64,000 bases of DNA from Lutibacter sp. (GCF_030692605.1 NZ_JAUYUD010000114.1:1-64000); one strand, 5' to 3'. Shown: positions 1-9,226, counted from the first letter of the stretch. Program-made: numbers and translations. Notes: generated by a model from the sequence alone, not told the origin.

Positions 1-90
1 GATGTAAGCTTTTGACTTATTTTCGTTTAAAAGTGTCTCAATTTGCACTCTTTCTTTGTGAGTAAGCCGACTATTCTTTTTACGTATCAT
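1..90 (-). CDS. IS30-family transposase, N-terminal fragment cut by window edge
   Basis: Reading the minus strand from an ATG at 90 gives 30 codons, beginning MIRKKNSRLTHKERVQIETL and running off the window. This is the typical N-terminal helix-turn-helix start of IS30-family transposases, which begin with a short basic stretch and then a LTxxER.xIExLL pattern. The ORF track missed it because it is short. The rest of the element lies outside the window, so integrity cannot be judged. The nearby palindrome at 93-118 probably belongs to the element end. The family call rests on motif memory only. Confidence 0.7.
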   Translation of the reverse strand, partial: MIRKKNSRLTHKERVQIETLLNENKSKAYI

Positions 91-92
91 AT

Positions 93-118
93 AACAAATC
101 TATAAATTTAGATTTGTT
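93..118. repeat. Palindrome at the probable end of the IS30-like element
   Basis: AACAAATCT (93-101) and AGATTTGTT (110-118) are perfect inverted arms around an AT-rich centre. They lie just upstream of the transposase start and about 10 bp from the pth stop codon. Either part of the insertion-sequence end/transposase promoter region or a weak terminator; the exact outer boundary of the element cannot be set from one end. Confidence 0.45.
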
Positions 119-126
119 GCGTTAAG

Positions 127-756
127 TTATTGAGTACAGGTATTCATAGTATTATTTAAGCCACCGGTTCCATAAGACTTTATTAATTCCATTGATTTTT
201 CTAATCGTTCAGGAAGTAATTTAAATTCTTCTTCACTCCATTGTCCTAGAACAAAATCAGATTGTCTCCCTTTCGAAAATTCAGAACCTACTCCAAATCT
301 AAATCGCGCGTAGTTATTGGTTTGAAGTACGTCATTAATGTCTTTTAAACCATTATGACCACCGTTACTGCCATTTCCTTTTAATCGTATAGATCCAAAT
401 CCAAGATTTAAATCATCACATATAACCAATAAATTTTCAATAGATATATTTTCTTTGGTAAGCCAATAATTAACAGATTTTCCACTTAGATTCATATAAG
501 TAGAAGGTTTTAATAAAATAAATAAGCGTCCTTTAAATCTAAATTGTGCAATATCTCCTAATTTTTCAGTTTTAAAAACAATGCCTTCTTTTTGGGCGAG
601 TTCATCTACTATTTTAAAGCCAATATTATGTCGTGTATTGTAATATTTTTCACCAATGTTTCCAAGACCAGCAATTAAATATTTTTTCATATTTTCTGTT
701 GAATTTTGTTTCTTTTTAGAACCAAATATTTTTGTTATAAATTGAAATAATTGCAT
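127..756 (-). CDS. pth: Peptidyl-tRNA hydrolase
   Basis: Cleaves peptidyl-tRNAs released from stalled ribosomes so that tRNAs can be recycled; cytoplasmic. The core begins with YLIAGLGNIGEKYYNTRHNIGF, containing the family Asn and catalytic His (TRHNIGF), followed by KPSTYMNLSGKSV and the GNGSNGGHNGLKDI segment, all hallmarks of Pth. The 209 residues include a 22-residue basic leader before a second Met (start at 690); such leaders are common in flavobacterial Pth, so the longer start is kept, but the shorter one is possible. The C-terminus (NNTMNTCTQ) ends about 10 bp before the IS30-like end and may have been altered by that insertion. It lies downstream of rplY and is separated from it by a hairpin. 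Confidence 0.95.
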   Translation of the reverse strand: MQLFQFITKIFGSKKKQNSTENMKKYLIAGLGNIGEKYYNTRHNIGFKIVDELAQKEGIVFKTEKLGDIAQFRFKGRLFILLKPSTYMNLSGKSVNYWLTKENISIENLLVICDDLNLGFGSIRLKGNGSNGGHNGLKDINDVLQTNNYARFRFGVGSEFSKGRQSDFVLGQWSEEEFKLLPERLEKSMELIKSYGTGGLNNTMNTCTQ

Positions 757-796
757 TCGGTAAAAATACTAAAAAAGAAGTTAATTTTTATAAATG

Positions 797-826
797 AAAA
801 AAGCGCTGCAAAATGCAACGCTTTTA
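797..826 (-). terminator. Rho-independent terminator of prs-rplY
   Basis: AAAAGCGCTGCA / TGCAACGCTTTT form a 12-bp stem with one mismatch around an AAA loop, lying 20 bp after the rplY stop on the minus strand. The stem runs into a T-run on the minus strand. It separates rplY from pth. Confidence 0.7.
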
Positions 827-845
827 AATTGTATTTTAAAAAAGA

Positions 846-1484
846 TTATTCTGATGCTTCAGAAGACTCTTCAGAACCTTCAGATGCATTTTCTTCACCT
901 TCTTCACCTTCTTCTGCATCTTCCTCATCTGATAAAACAGCAGAACGAGCAGTTCTAATTTGAACAACAACAGAATTTTCTGGGTGTAAAATTGTAAATT
1001 TATTACTAGCTAAAGCAGTAACATAAAGTTTATGACCAATTCTCATTTTTGAGATATCGGCATTTATAAAATCTGGTAAATCAGCAGGTAAAGCTCTAAC
1101 ACTTAATTTACGCATTGCAAAACGCAAAGATCCTCCGTTAATTACACCTGGTGCAACACCAACTAATCTTACAGGTATGTTCATTGTTACCATTTTATCA
1201 TCAAATAATTGGTAAAAATCTACGTGTAAAATACTGTCAGAAACTGGGTGAAACTGAATGTCTTGTAAAATTGCATGAAACGTTTTTCCTTCTAATTCAA
1301 TCGTTGCTGTATATACGTTAGCCGTGTACACTAAATTTTTGAATGAAATTTCATCTGCCGAAAAGTGTAATGGTTTGTCTCCTCCGTATAATACGCAAGG
1401 AACCTTTCCAGCATTACGTAAGGCTTTGGTAGCTACCTTGCCCACGCTTTCTCTATGAGATCCGTTGATTGTAATTGATTGCAT
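846..1484 (-). CDS. rplY: 50S ribosomal protein L25/general stress protein Ctc
   Basis: Binds 5S rRNA in the large ribosomal subunit. The 212-residue length is that of the two-domain Ctc/TL5 form: an N-terminal L25 domain ([21 protein letters not shown], then [15 protein letters not shown] and [16 protein letters not shown]) and a C-terminal beta domain ([19 protein letters not shown]). The last 25 residues are a Glu/Ser-rich acidic tail, frequent in Bacteroidota orthologues. It follows prs after a 24-bp gap, and the prs-rplY-pth order is conserved in many bacteria, so prs and rplY are probably one transcript. Confidence 0.96.
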   Translation of the reverse strand: MQSITINGSHRESVGKVATKALRNAGKVPCVLYGGDKPLHFSADEISFKNLVYTANVYTATIELEGKTFHAILQDIQFHPVSDSILHVDFYQLFDDKMVTMNIPVRLVGVAPGVINGGSLRFAMRKLSVRALPADLPDFINADISKMRIGHKLYVTALASNKFTILHPENSVVVQIRTARSAVLSDEEDAEEGEEGEENASEGSEESSEASE

Positions 1485-1508
1485 TTATTTATATTTAGTA
1501 TTAATTAT

Positions 1509-2450
1509 TTACATTATATATTGTCCACTAATGGATGCATTGTCTTGAACCTTGTGCATAACATCAGCGAATAAAGGGGCGCAAGATACTACTTTTATTT
1601 TAGAACTTTCTCTTTTTAAAGGAATTGTATCAGAAACAATTAATTCTAGCAATTTAGATTTTTCTATGCTTTCGTACGCATTTCCAGATAAGATAGGGTG
1701 GGTGCAAATTGCTCTAACGCTCAAAGCACCTTTTTCCATCATTAAATCAGCAGCAGTTGTTAAAGTTCCTCCAGTGTCAATCATATCGTCTACTAAAATT
1801 ACATGGCGATCTTTCACCTCCCCAATAAGTTCCATAGTAGAAATAATATTTGCTTTTAAACGTTGCTTGTAACAAATAACAACTTCACTTTCAAGAAATT
1901 TTGAATAAGCATATGCTCGTTTAGAACCTCCCATATCTGGCGAAGCAATGGTTATGTTTTCTAAATTTAGGCTATCTATATATGGTAAAAACATGGTTGA
2001 GGCATACAAATGATCAACAGGTTTTTCAAAAAATCCTTGAATTTGATCTGCGTGTAAATCCATGGTGATAATTCTAGTTGCCCCAGCAGTTTGTATTAAA
2101 TTTGCAACTAATTTGGCTCCTATGGCAACTCTAGGTTGGTCCTTTCTGTCTTGTCTTGCCCATCCAAAATAAGGAATTACAGCAGTTATATGGCGAGCAG
2201 ATGCTCTTTTAGCAGCATCTAACATTAATAACATTTCCATTAAATTATCTGCATTTGGAAAGGTAGAGCCTACAATAAATACACGACGACCTCTAACTGA
2301 TTCAGCAAAAGCAGGCTGAAATTCTCCATCACTAAATCTTGTTACAATTACATTGCCAATAGGAGTACCGTAGCATTTGGCAATTTTAATTGCTAATTCA
2401 TTGCTTTGCGAACATGCAAATATTTTAGGCTCAAGATAAGGACTTTCCAT
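1509..2450 (-). CDS. prs: Ribose-phosphate pyrophosphokinase (PRPP synthetase)
   Basis: Makes PRPP from ribose 5-phosphate and ATP for purine, pyrimidine, His, Trp and NAD synthesis. The 313-residue length is standard. Visible motifs are FACSQSNELAIKIAKCYG at the N-terminus, FSDGEF, the ATP-binding YFGWARQDRK region, DLHADQIQGFF, and the PRPP-binding loop VILVDDMIDTGGTLT. ATG start follows a TAnnTTTG box by about 40 bp. First gene of a prs-rplY transcript. Confidence 0.97.
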   Translation of the reverse strand: MESPYLEPKIFACSQSNELAIKIAKCYGTPIGNVIVTRFSDGEFQPAFAESVRGRRVFIVGSTFPNADNLMEMLLMLDAAKRASARHITAVIPYFGWARQDRKDQPRVAIGAKLVANLIQTAGATRIITMDLHADQIQGFFEKPVDHLYASTMFLPYIDSLNLENITIASPDMGGSKRAYAYSKFLESEVVICYKQRLKANIISTMELIGEVKDRHVILVDDMIDTGGTLTTAADLMMEKGALSVRAICTHPILSGNAYESIEKSKLLELIVSDTIPLKRESSKIKVVSCAPLFADVMHKVQDNASISGQYIM

Positions 2451-2490
2451 TTTTAAGATATGTTAGGTTAGTTTTTTGTTGTTGGTATTG

Positions 2491-2498
2491 CAAATTTA
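2491..2498 (-). promoter_or_regulatory. Bacteroidota -7 box upstream of prs
   Basis: On the minus strand TAAATTTG matches the TAnnTTTG consensus, with a weak GTTT about 20 bp further upstream. It lies about 40 bp before the prs start and diverges from the tRNA promoter. Confidence 0.5.
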
Positions 2499-2560
2499 AA
2501 ATTATTTAAAGAGTTATTAAACATGTTTGAAGTTTTTATTTTTTAGAAAAAAAATAATTG

Positions 2561-2568
2561 TAAATTTG
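2561..2568 (+). promoter_or_regulatory. -7 box of the tRNA-Leu promoter
   Basis: TAAATTTG matches TAnnTTTG and ends 13 bp before the tRNA, leaving the short leader expected for a tRNA transcript. The -33 region is only T-rich. Confidence 0.5.
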
Positions 2569-2581
2569 TGTTCCATTATAG

Positions 2582-2665
2582 GCCTCGATGGCGGAATTGG
2601 TAGACGCGCTGGATTCAAAATCCAGTTTTCGCAAGGAAGTGTGGGTTCGATTCCCACTCGAGGTA
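2582..2665 (+). tRNA. tRNA-Leu (anticodon CAA)
   Basis: A complete class II tRNA cloverleaf. The acceptor GCCTCGA pairs with TCGAGGT (first pair a G-T wobble), with discriminator A at 2665. The anticodon stem-loop CTGGA-TTCAAAA-TCCAG gives CAA, reading UUG. A long variable arm (TTTTCGCAAGGAAGT) and a T-arm with GGTTCGATTCC are present. The 3' CCA is not encoded. D-arm GGCGGAATTGGTAGACGCG is typical of bacterial tRNA-Leu. Confidence 0.97.
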
Positions 2666-2671
2666 CTTTTT

Positions 2672-2704
2672 AAACCTGATAATCATATGATTATCAGGTT
2701 TTTA
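2672..2704 (+). terminator. Strong terminator after tRNA-Leu
   Basis: AAACCTGATAATCAT and ATGATTATCAGGTTT are perfect 15-bp inverted arms immediately downstream of the tRNA and followed by T residues. Confidence 0.85.
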
Positions 2705-2803
2705 TAATTTATTTTTAATAGTATTTTAAATGAATATGTAGAGACTTTTATTTTTCAGGTCAAAAAAATAAGTTGGCTATTCTAACAGTACAACATTATT
2801 TTA

Positions 2804-2811
2804 TAAATTTG
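2804..2811 (+). promoter_or_regulatory. Candidate -7 box of the metal-efflux operon
   Basis: TAAATTTG fits TAnnTTTG, 52 bp before the GTG start of the small Cys-rich gene. No clear -33 TTTG at the expected spacing. Confidence 0.35.
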
Positions 2812-2863
2812 GAAATATTTTTTTGAAATAATAGTGCAACAATTTTATTTGTATATTTAAAAC

Positions 2864-3184
2864 GTGAAATTTTTAACTGTAATATTGGCATTTTACATTT
2901 TGTCCCTCAATCTTGTTCCTTGTGAAGATGGTTTTGATGGATGTGAAGATGCGCAAATTGAAATTGTTCAAAATGGTCAAAATGGTCAAAATCATAATGA
3001 TATTGATTTTTGTTCACCGTTTTGTCAATGTCAATGTTGTCAAATAAATGTAACCTTTAATAGTGTCTTAATCCCTCAAATTATTCCAGATTCCATTTCT
3101 ACTGAAGTATTCTTGTATATCAACCGACTTGAAAGCAATATTTCATATCCTATTTTAAGACCTCCTCGGGCAGTAATTTGTTAG
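2864..3184 (+). CDS. Small exported Cys-rich protein of the metal-efflux operon (DUF6660-like)
   Basis: A 106-residue protein with a GTG start and an N-terminal hydrophobic signal (MKFLTVILAFYILSLNLVPC). The mature part has a Gly-Asn-Gln repeat (QNGQNGQN) and a Cys cluster, CSPFCQCQCC, that could bind a metal ion. It sits 123 bp upstream of the RND pump. Similar short exported proteins with paired Cys occur directly upstream of CusA/CzcA genes in Flavobacteriia, so a periplasmic metal chaperone or sensor is plausible; that function is inferred from position, not shown. The family name is from memory. Confidence 0.7.
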   Translation: MKFLTVILAFYILSLNLVPCEDGFDGCEDAQIEIVQNGQNGQNHNDIDFCSPFCQCQCCQINVTFNSVLIPQIIPDSISTEVFLYINRLESNISYPILRPPRAVIC

Positions 3185-3307
3185 TTTCTTTATAACAAGA
3201 AACGGTTTCAAACCTATTTTATAATAGCAAATTAGAAACAAATTTATTCGAGCAATTTTATCCTATAAAATTGCCTCGAGAAGTTCAACAAAATTAAATT
3301 ATCAAGT

Positions 3308-6300
3308 ATGCTTAATAAAATTATTAAGTATTCTATTACCCATAAATTGGTAATAGGATTACTCACATTTGCCTTAATTATTGCAGGAATTTATTCCTTA
3401 AAACAACTCCCTATAGATGCCGTTCCAGACATTACGAATAATCAAGTACAAGTTATCACTTCCTCACCTACACTTGCGGCTCAAGAAGTAGAACGTTTAA
3501 TAACATTTCCCATTGAAATTACAATGGCTACCATTCCAGAACTTGAAGAAATTAGGTCATTTTCCCGTTTTGGATTATCAGTAGTCACTATTGTTTTTAA
3601 AGAAGATGTAGATGTCTATTGGGCTCGGCAACAGGTTAATGAGCGTCTTTTACAGGCACAATCTCAAATTCCAGAATCAATTGGTAAACCTGGAATTGCT
3701 CCACTAACCACAGGTTTAGGTGAAATTTACCAATATGTTATTACCACAAAATCCGGATATGAAGACAGATATAATGCCACTGAACTTAGAACCATTCAAG
3801 ATTGGGTAATTAAAAGACAATTATTAGGCACGCCTGGGGTGGCAGATGTAAGTAGTTTTGGAGGTTATTTAAAACAATACGAAATTGCAATCCGCCCAGA
3901 ACGCTTAAATGCAATGAATATATCTATTTCAGAAATATTCAATGTACTTGAAAATAACAACCAAAATACAGGTGGAGCTTATATAGAAAAGAATGATAAG
4001 GCTCTATTTATAAGAAGCGAAGGATTAGTTGGTTCTATGGAGGATATAAACAATATTCTTATTAAGCATACTGCTGATGGCATTCCAATTTTAATTAGCG
4101 ATGTGGCTAAAGTACAGACAGGTAATGCCATTAGATATGGCGCAACTACTCGAAATGGAGAAGGTGAAGTTGTAAGTGCTATTGTAATGATGTTAAAAGG
4201 TGCAAACTCAGCAGAAGTTATTAAAAAAGTGAAGGATAGAATAAACATTATTAGTAAAACACTTCCTGAAGGAGTAGTTATAGAACCTTTTTTAGACAGA
4301 ACAAAATTAGTAGACAACGCTATTAGTACCGTTACTACCAATCTTATTGAAGGTGCTTTAATTGTTATTTTTATCCTATTGCTATTATTGGGTAATTGGC
4401 GAGCTGGCTTAATAACTGCATCAGTTATTCCGTTAGCATTGTTCTTTGCGTTTAGTATGATGCACTTATTTGGTGTTTCTGCAAACCTAATGAGCCTTGG
4501 TGCTATTGATTTTGGTTTAATAGTAGATGGTGCCGTTATTATAGTTGAGGCAACCTTGTTTCATTTAGGGTCATTAAAACTTAGTAAAAAACTCACCCAA
4601 AAAGAAATGGATGAAGAAGTGTTTAAATCTTCAAGTAAAATTAGAAATTCTGCAGCTTTTGGTGAAATAATTATTTTAATTGTGTACTTACCTATTTTAG
4701 CATTAGTGGGTACTGAAGGTAAGATGTTTGGTCCTATGGCGCAAACAGTAAGTTTTGCAATTCTTGGTGCCTTTATTTTATCCCTAACATATGTACCAAT
4801 GATTTCTGCTTTAGCACTCAGTAAAAAATCAGAACACAAAAAAAATATTTCTGATAAAATAATGAATGGTTTTTATAGCTTGTATAAACCAGTAATTTAT
4901 TGGTCAATGCATAAAAGAAAGTTGATACTCACAATAACATTAGGATTGTTTGTGTTGGCTTTTTTACTATTTAAAAATCTTGGAGGTGAGTTTATTCCAA
5001 CCCTCGAAGAAGGAGATTTTGCCGTTGAAACAAGAGTAATTACTGGTAGTTCACTTGCAAATACTATAAAAGCAACAACGAAAGCAGAAAAAATATTACT
5101 TGATAATTTTCCAGAAGTAATTCAAGTAGTTTCAAAAATTGGCTCTGGAGAAATCCCTACAGACCCAATGCCTATAGAGGCAGCTGACTTAATGATTATT
5201 TTAAAAGATAAATCGGAATGGGTTTCTGCAGATAACAGAGAAGAATTGGCGAATAAAATGGCTGAAGCATTGGAAGTTATTCCTGGGGTAACATTTGGGT
5301 TTCAACAACCTATTCAAATGCGCTTTAATGAATTAATGACTGGTGTACGACAAGATGTTGCCATTAAAATTTATGGCGAAGATTTAGACCAGCTTTCAAA
5401 GTATGCCAATCAAATAGGTAAAATTGCGAGTACAGTAATTGGCGCAACCGATATTTATGTTGAAGAAGTAACTGGTGTTCCTCAAATTGTAGTTGATTTT
5501 AATCGTTCGCAATTGGCAAAATATGGTCTCGATATAAAATCGGTCAATATGGCTATACAAACTGCGTTTGCTGGAACCTCAGCAGGATTAGTATATGAAG
5601 GTGAAAAACAATTTGATTTGGTGGTTCGTTTAGATGATAAAAACAGAACGAATATTAAAGATGTTCAAAATTTATATATAAATGGCAAAAATGGGGAGCA
5701 AATACCTTTGCATCAATTGGCAACAATTGCTATTAAAGAGGGACCTTACCAAATTCAGAGAGATAATACACAAAGGCGAATTATTACAGCATTTAATGTA
5801 CGAAATAGAGATGTAGAAAGCGTGGTTGAAGAGGTTAGCAATAAAATTGATGCTCAAATCAACTTAGATTCGGGTTATCATATTAGATATGGTGGTCAGT
5901 TTGAGAATTTAGTTGAAGCAAAACAGCGCTTGGCAATTGCAGTGCCTTTAGCACTTTTACTTATTTTTATCTTATTATTTTTCACTTTTGGTTCCATAAA
6001 ACAAGGGGTTTTAATTTTTACCGCTATTCCACTTTCTGCTGTTGGCGGTATTGCGGCGCTTTGGATTCGTGATTTGCCATTTAGCATCTCGGCAGGTGTT
6101 GGGTTTATAGCGTTATTTGGAGTAGCTGTATTAAATGGGATTGTACTTATCGCAGAATTTAACCGTTTGAAGAAGGACGGTGTAACAGATGTGTTTGAAC
6201 GTATTTATACTGGCAGCCATACGCGATTACGTCCTGTAATTATTACAGCTGCTGTAGCATCTTTAGGTTTTTTACCTATGGCAATTTCTCAAACTTCGGG

Positions 6301-7687
6301 GGCTGAAGTACAGAGACCGTTGGCAACTGTTGTAATTGGAGGACTTATTTCTGCTACTCTTTTAACTTTAATAGTTTTGCCTATTCTTTACTATTATTTT
6401 GAAAAAAATATAAAAGTAAAAATCAATAAAAAAGTACTTGCATCTATAATAGCTGTTTTAGGTACTATAGCATACACAAATGCACAAACAACTAACAATA
6501 TAATTTTATATAAAAGTATTGATGAAGTACTGAATGTTGCAATTAAAAACAATCTGAACATTAAAGTTTCCGAATTGCAAACACAACAACAAAGAGCACT
6601 TAAAGGCTCGAGCTTTGATATTCCAAAAACCGATTTTGAAGTTGAATACGGTCAAACTAATGGTAGTAACAATGATACACGTTTTGCAATAAGTCAAACC
6701 TTTGCTTTTCCTACCCTTTATTTTAATAAAAACAAAGTATCAAAAACTAAAATCTCACTTGGAGAATTGAATCAGAAAATTGTAAAAAGTGAGGTATTAA
6801 AGCAAGTTAAATCTGCGTATTACAATCTTTGGTTTTTTAAGAATAAGAAAATGCTTTTACAAAAACAAGATAGCACCTACAAGCGTTTTGAGAGTGCTGC
6901 TAATTTACGTTTTAAAACAGGTGAAAGTAATGCATTGGAACAGGCAACGGCAACTACAGAAGTTGCCAATCTTCAAATTCTAATTCAAGAGAATGATTCA
7001 GCCATAAAAAAGTATCAATTACAACTACAACAATTACTAAACTTAACTAACCTTGTTGATATTGAAGTTGGCTCCTTGCAATTAAAATCAATCATAATTT
7101 TAACACTTCAAGATACAACGGTTATTGATAATAATCCATTAGTTAATTTCTATAAACAACAAGTAGGAGTGGCAGAAACTGAGAAATCTCTGGTTGCTTC
7201 AGAATTGCTTCCAGAAATAACAATAGGGTATTTTAATCAATCATTTATTGGTAATGGAGAAAACACAAATGGTGTTCCTATCGTTTTTGATTCAAATGAT
7301 AGGTTTTCAGGGGTTCAATTAGGACTTACAATTCCATTATGGTTTAATTCACATTCAGCAAAAATAAAAGCGGCTAAGATTCATATTACAGAAAGTGAAA
7401 CAAGGCTAAGTAACAGTATAAATAATACAAAAATACAATCAAATTTATTGCTGCATGAACTTCAAAAACATCAAAATAATTTAGAATACTATAGCCAAAA
7501 AGGGTTACCTCAAGCTGAGTTATTATTAAAACATGCTCAAAGAGGTTTTAAAGAAGGTGCAATTGGGTATAATGAATATGTTCAAGGGTTAAATCGCGCA
7601 TTACATATTCAAACCAATTACTTAGAGTTTATCAATCAGTACAATCAAACAGTTATAGAAATAGAACATTTAATCGCAAATAATTAA
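3308..7687 (+). CDS. CusA/CzcA heavy-metal RND pump fused to a TolC-type outer-membrane channel
   Basis: Proton-driven export of metal cations (Cu/Ag or Zn/Co/Cd) across the envelope. Residues 1 to about 1040 are a heavy-metal RND pump: DAVPDITNNQVQV near the N-terminus, the TM4 motif GAIDFGLIVDGAVIIVE with the proton-relay Asp, porter domains, and the second TM block ending near LPILYYYFEKN. From about residue 1055 to 1459 the protein switches to an outer-membrane efflux (OEP) fold with SIDEVLNVAIKNNLNIKVSE and a coiled-coil-rich C-terminus. A sequence like a signal peptide (KVLASIIAVLGTIAYTNAQ) lies at the junction, as expected if the channel part is exported by that segment. Such fusions are common in Bacteroidota, so this is not a frameshift artefact. 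The metal cannot be told from sequence. Confidence 0.93.
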   Translation: MLNKIIKYSITHKLVIGLLTFALIIAGIYSLKQLPIDAVPDITNNQVQVITSSPTLAAQEVERLITFPIEITMATIPELEEIRSFSRFGLSVVTIVFKEDVDVYWARQQVNERLLQAQSQIPESIGKPGIAPLTTGLGEIYQYVITTKSGYEDRYNATELRTIQDWVIKRQLLGTPGVADVSSFGGYLKQYEIAIRPERLNAMNISISEIFNVLENNNQNTGGAYIEKNDKALFIRSEGLVGSMEDINNILIKHTADGIPILISDVAKVQTGNAIRYGATTRNGEGEVVSAIVMMLKGANSAEVIKKVKDRINIISKTLPEGVVIEPFLDRTKLVDNAISTVTTNLIEGALIVIFILLLLLGNWRAGLITASVIPLALFFAFSMMHLFGVSANLMSLGAIDFGLIVDGAVIIVEATLFHLGSLKLSKKLTQKEMDEEVFKSSSKIRNSAAFGEIIILIVYLPILALVGTEGKMFGPMAQTVSFAILGAFILSLTYVPMISALALSKKSEHKKNISDKIMNGFYSLYKPVIYWSMHKRKLILTITLGLFVLAFLLFKNLGGEFIPTLEEGDFAVETRVITGSSLANTIKATTKAEKILLDNFPEVIQVVSKIGSGEIPTDPMPIEAADLMIILKDKSEWVSADNREELANKMAEALEVIPGVTFGFQQPIQMRFNELMTGVRQDVAIKIYGEDLDQLSKYANQIGKIASTVIGATDIYVEEVTGVPQIVVDFNRSQLAKYGLDIKSVNMAIQTAFAGTSAGLVYEGEKQFDLVVRLDDKNRTNIKDVQNLYINGKNGEQIPLHQLATIAIKEGPYQIQRDNTQRRIITAFNVRNRDVESVVEEVSNKIDAQINLDSGYHIRYGGQFENLVEAKQRLAIAVPLALLLIFILLFFTFGSIKQGVLIFTAIPLSAVGGIAALWIRDLPFSISAGVGFIALFGVAVLNGIVLIAEFNRLKKDGVTDVFERIYTGSHTRLRPVIITAAVASLGFLPMAISQTSGAEVQRPLATVVIGGLISATLLTLIVLPILYYYFEKNIKVKINKKVLASIIAVLGTIAYTNAQTTNNIILYKSIDEVLNVAIKNNLNIKVSELQTQQQRALKGSSFDIPKTDFEVEYGQTNGSNNDTRFAISQTFAFPTLYFNKNKVSKTKISLGELNQKIVKSEVLKQVKSAYYNLWFFKNKKMLLQKQDSTYKRFESAANLRFKTGESNALEQATATTEVANLQILIQENDSAIKKYQLQLQQLLNLTNLVDIEVGSLQLKSIIILTLQDTTVIDNNPLVNFYKQQVGVAETEKSLVASELLPEITIGYFNQSFIGNGENTNGVPIVFDSNDRFSGVQLGLTIPLWFNSHSAKIKAAKIHITESETRLSNSINNTKIQSNLLLHELQKHQNNLEYYSQKGLPQAELLLKHAQRGFKEGAIGYNEYVQGLNRALHIQTNYLEFINQYNQTVIEIEHLIANN

Positions 7688-7690
7688 AAG

Positions 7691-8884
7691 ATGAAAAAAA
7701 AAATATTTAGCCTACTAACACTTACAGTTATCATTTTTTTTGTAAGCTGTAAAGATAATTCTTCAGTAAAAGAAGAAGAAAATCACGAAATAGTGAATGA
7801 AAACAATATAGAGTTAACGGATGCTCAACTATCACAAACCCAAATTACTATAGGAAAACTTCAAAAGAAAAAAATAGGAAGTGAATTGACAGTAAATGGA
7901 CTAATTGACGTTCCACCGCAGGGAAATGTCTCAATAACAGTTCCTTATGGTGGTTTTTTGAAGTACACGAGTATGCTTCCAGGAACACGTTTAAAAAAAG
8001 GACAACTTATTGCAAAAGTTGAAAACCCCGAATTTATAGAATTTCAGAAAGAATATTTAGAAGCAATTGCCAAAAACGAGTATTTAAAAGCTGATTTTGA
8101 GCGGCAAGAAACTCTATATAAAGAAGATGTTAGTTCAAAAAAAGTATATCAACAAGCAAAAAGCAATTATTTAATTAATAAAGCTACCATTCAAACGTTA
8201 GAAAGTAAGTTTAGATTAATTGGTATTAGCGCTACAAGTGTTAAAAATGGGACTATAACAACAATCGTAAATATATATTCTCCAATTGATGGCGTGGTTC
8301 GTGAAGTATATATAAATACGGGTAAATATTTTGAGGCAAGAGATGTTTTAATGGATATTACAAATGCCGAGGATTTACATGTAGAACTTAAAGTTTATGA
8401 AGATGATATTCCGCTCATTAAAAATGGACAACGAATTCGTTTTCGATTTGCAAATGCTCCTGAAGAGTGGATGGAGGCAGAGGTGTTTTTAATTGGTAAT
8501 AATGTGCGTGAAGACAGATCCATTACTATTCACGGTCATCTAAAAAATAAAAATCAAGAATTGTTGCCTGGTATGTTTGTTAATGCTAAAATTGAAGTTG
8601 ATACTCATCTAGTTTATGCCATTCCTGAAGATGCAATTGTACGTTTTGAAGGTAACAACTATGTTTTTAAATATAATGGGAAAAGAAAAGAAGGTGAAAA
8701 TACTATGAATGATTTTGAAATGATTGAGATTGTACAAGGTAATGATGAGGACGGTTTTGTAGCGTTTACGTTAAAAGATACAACCCAGGATATTAGTAAA
8801 ATATCATTTGTTTTAAGTGATGCATTTACGCTATTGGCAAAAGCCAAAAATAGTGAGGAAGAAGGAGGTGGTCATGGCCATTAA
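7691..8884 (+). CDS. CusB/CzcB-type periplasmic adaptor lipoprotein
   Basis: Links the RND pump to the outer-membrane channel. It starts 3 bp after the pump gene, so the two are co-translated. The signal peptide ends in a lipobox (FFVSC, Cys about residue 19). The middle shows the membrane-fusion fold: a barrel-sandwich segment around GGFLKYTSMLPGTRLKKGQLIAKVENPEF, a helical hairpin, and the return strand IYSPIDGVVREVYINTGKYF, then a beta-barrel. The C-terminus is GGGHGH, a possible metal-binding tail. 397 residues is normal for the family. Confidence 0.93.
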   Translation: MKKKIFSLLTLTVIIFFVSCKDNSSVKEEENHEIVNENNIELTDAQLSQTQITIGKLQKKKIGSELTVNGLIDVPPQGNVSITVPYGGFLKYTSMLPGTRLKKGQLIAKVENPEFIEFQKEYLEAIAKNEYLKADFERQETLYKEDVSSKKVYQQAKSNYLINKATIQTLESKFRLIGISATSVKNGTITTIVNIYSPIDGVVREVYINTGKYFEARDVLMDITNAEDLHVELKVYEDDIPLIKNGQRIRFRFANAPEEWMEAEVFLIGNNVREDRSITIHGHLKNKNQELLPGMFVNAKIEVDTHLVYAIPEDAIVRFEGNNYVFKYNGKRKEGENTMNDFEMIEIVQGNDEDGFVAFTLKDTTQDISKISFVLSDAFTLLAKAKNSEEEGGGHGH

Positions 8885-9226
8885 AATCAAATAAATGATG
8901 ATTTTATAATAAGGGCGTTTTTTTAAGAATATGAAAGAAACTTAAGTTTTATTTTTTTTAAATTAGTATTCTATTGTTTTGAAATTGGTTGAATACATAA
9001 TTCAAATTATTTAAGTGCTTTAAAAACAATTACTTAAGACACTTATAAATTCTGACATTCAAAGGAATATCTATTGTTTTGTTTTTATTTGACAATAAAA
9101 AACACTATTTTTTAAAAGATGCAATGCAATAATTGAACTTTTATTTGTTTAAATTGATCATTTTACATTGTAACTATATTTGCCTAGATTTGTTAGGTTA
9201 TAATTTTAAATAGGCTAATTAAATTT
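8885..9226. other. 342-bp AT-rich intergenic gap before the PUL
   Basis: No ORF or RNA recognised. It holds an 8-bp AT-rich inverted repeat at 8882-8906 overlapping the adaptor stop (a weak terminator candidate) and, near its 3' end, the promoter of the PUL regulator. Confidence 0.6.
9153..9182 (+). promoter_or_regulatory. Promoter of the PUL regulator gene
   Basis: ATTG (9153-9156), an 18-bp spacer, then TATATTTG (9175-9182) matches the Bacteroidota -33/-7 pattern, about 44 bp before the ATG. Confidence 0.55.

Noticed and set aside
751-963. Plus-strand ORF of 70 residues rich in Ser
   Set aside because: It is the complement of the acidic tail of RplY and crosses its terminator hairpin.
3308-7687. 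Pump-TolC fusion as a sequencing frameshift joining two genes
   Set aside because: The single frame continues without disturbance through the junction, and such fusions are common in Bacteroidota.
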